A stretch of DNA of 5,730 nucleotides from JAUVXJ01 sp964577995. Lineage in GTDB: Bacteria > Chloroflexota > Anaerolineae > UBA7937 > B3-Chlor. A program made the translations under genes and the position numbers. Below the pieces are notes generated by a model. That model was not told the DNA's origin. It saw only the letters and a program-made list of their open reading frames with translations, and searched no databases. Positions 5,002 to 5,730 of the stretch are shown in pieces. The DNA lies in the NCBI GenBank assembly GCA_964577995.1, contig CAZOBP010000183.1, positions 1 through 5,730 of the forward strand, written 5' to 3'. Numbering within the stretch: position 1 is the stretch's first letter; each line of letters begins with the position of its first letter.

Positions 5002-5730
5002 GTGGACCTCTTCGAATACTCCCTCAGCGATCAACTGAAGAAAGACGCACCGCTGGCGGCCCGGATGCGTCCCCGCACGCTGGACGAGATGGTGGGGCAG
5101 GAGCACATCCTGGGCCCGGGTAAGCTCTTGCGTCGGGCCATCGAGGCCGACCGCCTGGGCTCGATCATCCTCTGGGGGCCACCCGGCACGGGCAAGACGT
5201 CCCTGGCCTCGGTGGTAGCCAACACCACGGAGAGCGCCTTCGAGTCCATGAGCGCCGTGCTGGCCGGGGTCAACGAGTTGCGGCAGCTCATCGCCGCGGC
5301 CAAGAATAGGCGGATGATGAGCGGGAGCCGCACCATCCTGTTGGTGGACGAGATCCATCACTTCACCAAGACGCAACAGGACGCTCTGCTGCCTCACGTG
5401 GAAGAGGGCCTGGTCACTCTCATCGGCATCACCACAGAGAACCCCTTTTTCGAAGTCATTGGAGCGCTGGTTTCTCGTTCGCGCATCTTCCGTGTGGAGC
5501 CTCTCGGTGACGAGGACGTGGCCCTGATTCTTCGCCGGGCCCTGACTGATGCCGAGCGGGGCCTGGGGGACAGGAAGGTGGAACTGGCAGAGGAAGCCCT
5601 GGACCATCTGGTGAGGGTGGCTGGTGGAGACGCGCGCATCGCTCTCAACGCTCTGGAGCTGGCCGTGGAGACGACCGAGCCGGACGCTGACGGTGTGATT
5701 CCGGTCACCCTGGAGACCGCTGAGGACTCG
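5002..5730 (+). CDS. rarA: RarA/MgsA replication-associated AAA+ ATPase (3' end outside window)
   Basis: RarA (MgsA, eukaryotic homologue WRNIP1) is an AAA+ ATPase of the clamp-loader clade that acts at stalled replication forks, binding SSB and single-strand/duplex junctions. The 243 codons present cover about the first half of a protein usually 430-450 residues long. It opens MDLFEYSLSDQLKKDAPLAA, the family's standard start, then RMRPRTLDEMVGQEHILG. Walker A is GPPGTGKT (59-66), Walker B is TILLVDEIHH (111-120), the sensor 1 region is GITTENPFFEV (142-152) and the arginine-finger region is SRSRIFR (158-164). The usual DEIHRFNK reads DEIHHFTK, a mild change that leaves the catalytic D116 and E117 intact. 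The start is GTG at 5002, supported by AGGAGAG four to eight bases upstream and by the fit of the N-terminus. It is a housekeeping gene, probably unrelated in function to the operon before it. Confidence 0.95.
   Translation, partial: MDLFEYSLSDQLKKDAPLAARMRPRTLDEMVGQEHILGPGKLLRRAIEADRLGSIILWGPPGTGKTSLASVVANTTESAFESMSAVLAGVNELRQLIAAAKNRRMMSGSRTILLVDEIHHFTKTQQDALLPHVEEGLVTLIGITTENPFFEVIGALVSRSRIFRVEPLGDEDVALILRRALTDAERGLGDRKVELAEEALDHLVRVAGGDARIALNALELAVETTEPDADGVIPVTLETAEDS

Noticed and set aside
1..5730. CRISPR array, tRNA, insertion sequence or attachment site
   Set aside because: No regularly spaced repeats, cloverleaf, transposase motif or flanking direct repeats were seen on either strand.

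Overview
The window reads as GC-rich bacterial chromosome with six protein-coding genes, two of them cut by the window edges. No tRNA, rRNA, CRISPR array, insertion sequence or phage gene was seen. The likeness of the RarA and IclR proteins, an orphan PEP-CTERM sorting tail and a fused HgcAB-like protein suggest an uncultured, probably anaerobic bacterium, with Chloroflexota (Anaerolineae or Dehalococcoidia type) as my best guess. That placement rests on remembered family likeness, not on a search.

Layout: (1) Positions 1-581, minus strand: phoU, lacking its C-terminus. (2) Positions 582-798: a divergent control region with two near-consensus sigma70 promoters back to back, a hairpin in the phoU leader, and a perfect 15-bp palindrome over the -10 box of the rightward promoter. 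(3) Positions 799-1563: an IclR-family regulator. (4) Positions 1564-1953: no intact gene. It holds a stranded PEP-CTERM C-terminal signal (stop at 1829-1831), a good intrinsic terminator (1855-1889) and a 9-bp perfect inverted repeat (1890-1918). (5) Positions 1954-4841: a tight three-gene operon made of a SAM-dependent methyltransferase (CpaM-like), a membrane protein joining an HgcA-like corrinoid domain to an HgcB-like ferredoxin domain, and a zinc-dependent medium-chain dehydrogenase. The first two overlap by 4 bp; the third starts 9 bp after the second. (6) Positions 4842-5001: a spacer with a possible promoter. (7) Position 5002 to the end: the first 243 codons of rarA, an AAA+ ATPase.

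How the genes may work together: the methyltransferase and the HgcAB-like fusion look like one functional unit. The expected chemistry is methyl transfer on a membrane-bound corrinoid, kept reduced by the attached ferredoxin domain. Several hallmark HgcA/HgcB residues differ, so mercury methylation should not be assumed and the substrate is unknown. The dehydrogenase is probably co-transcribed and may act on a related metabolite. The IclR regulator probably controls itself through the palindrome and may control the operon downstream; both are inferences. phoU (phosphate signalling) and rarA (replication-fork repair) are housekeeping flanks.
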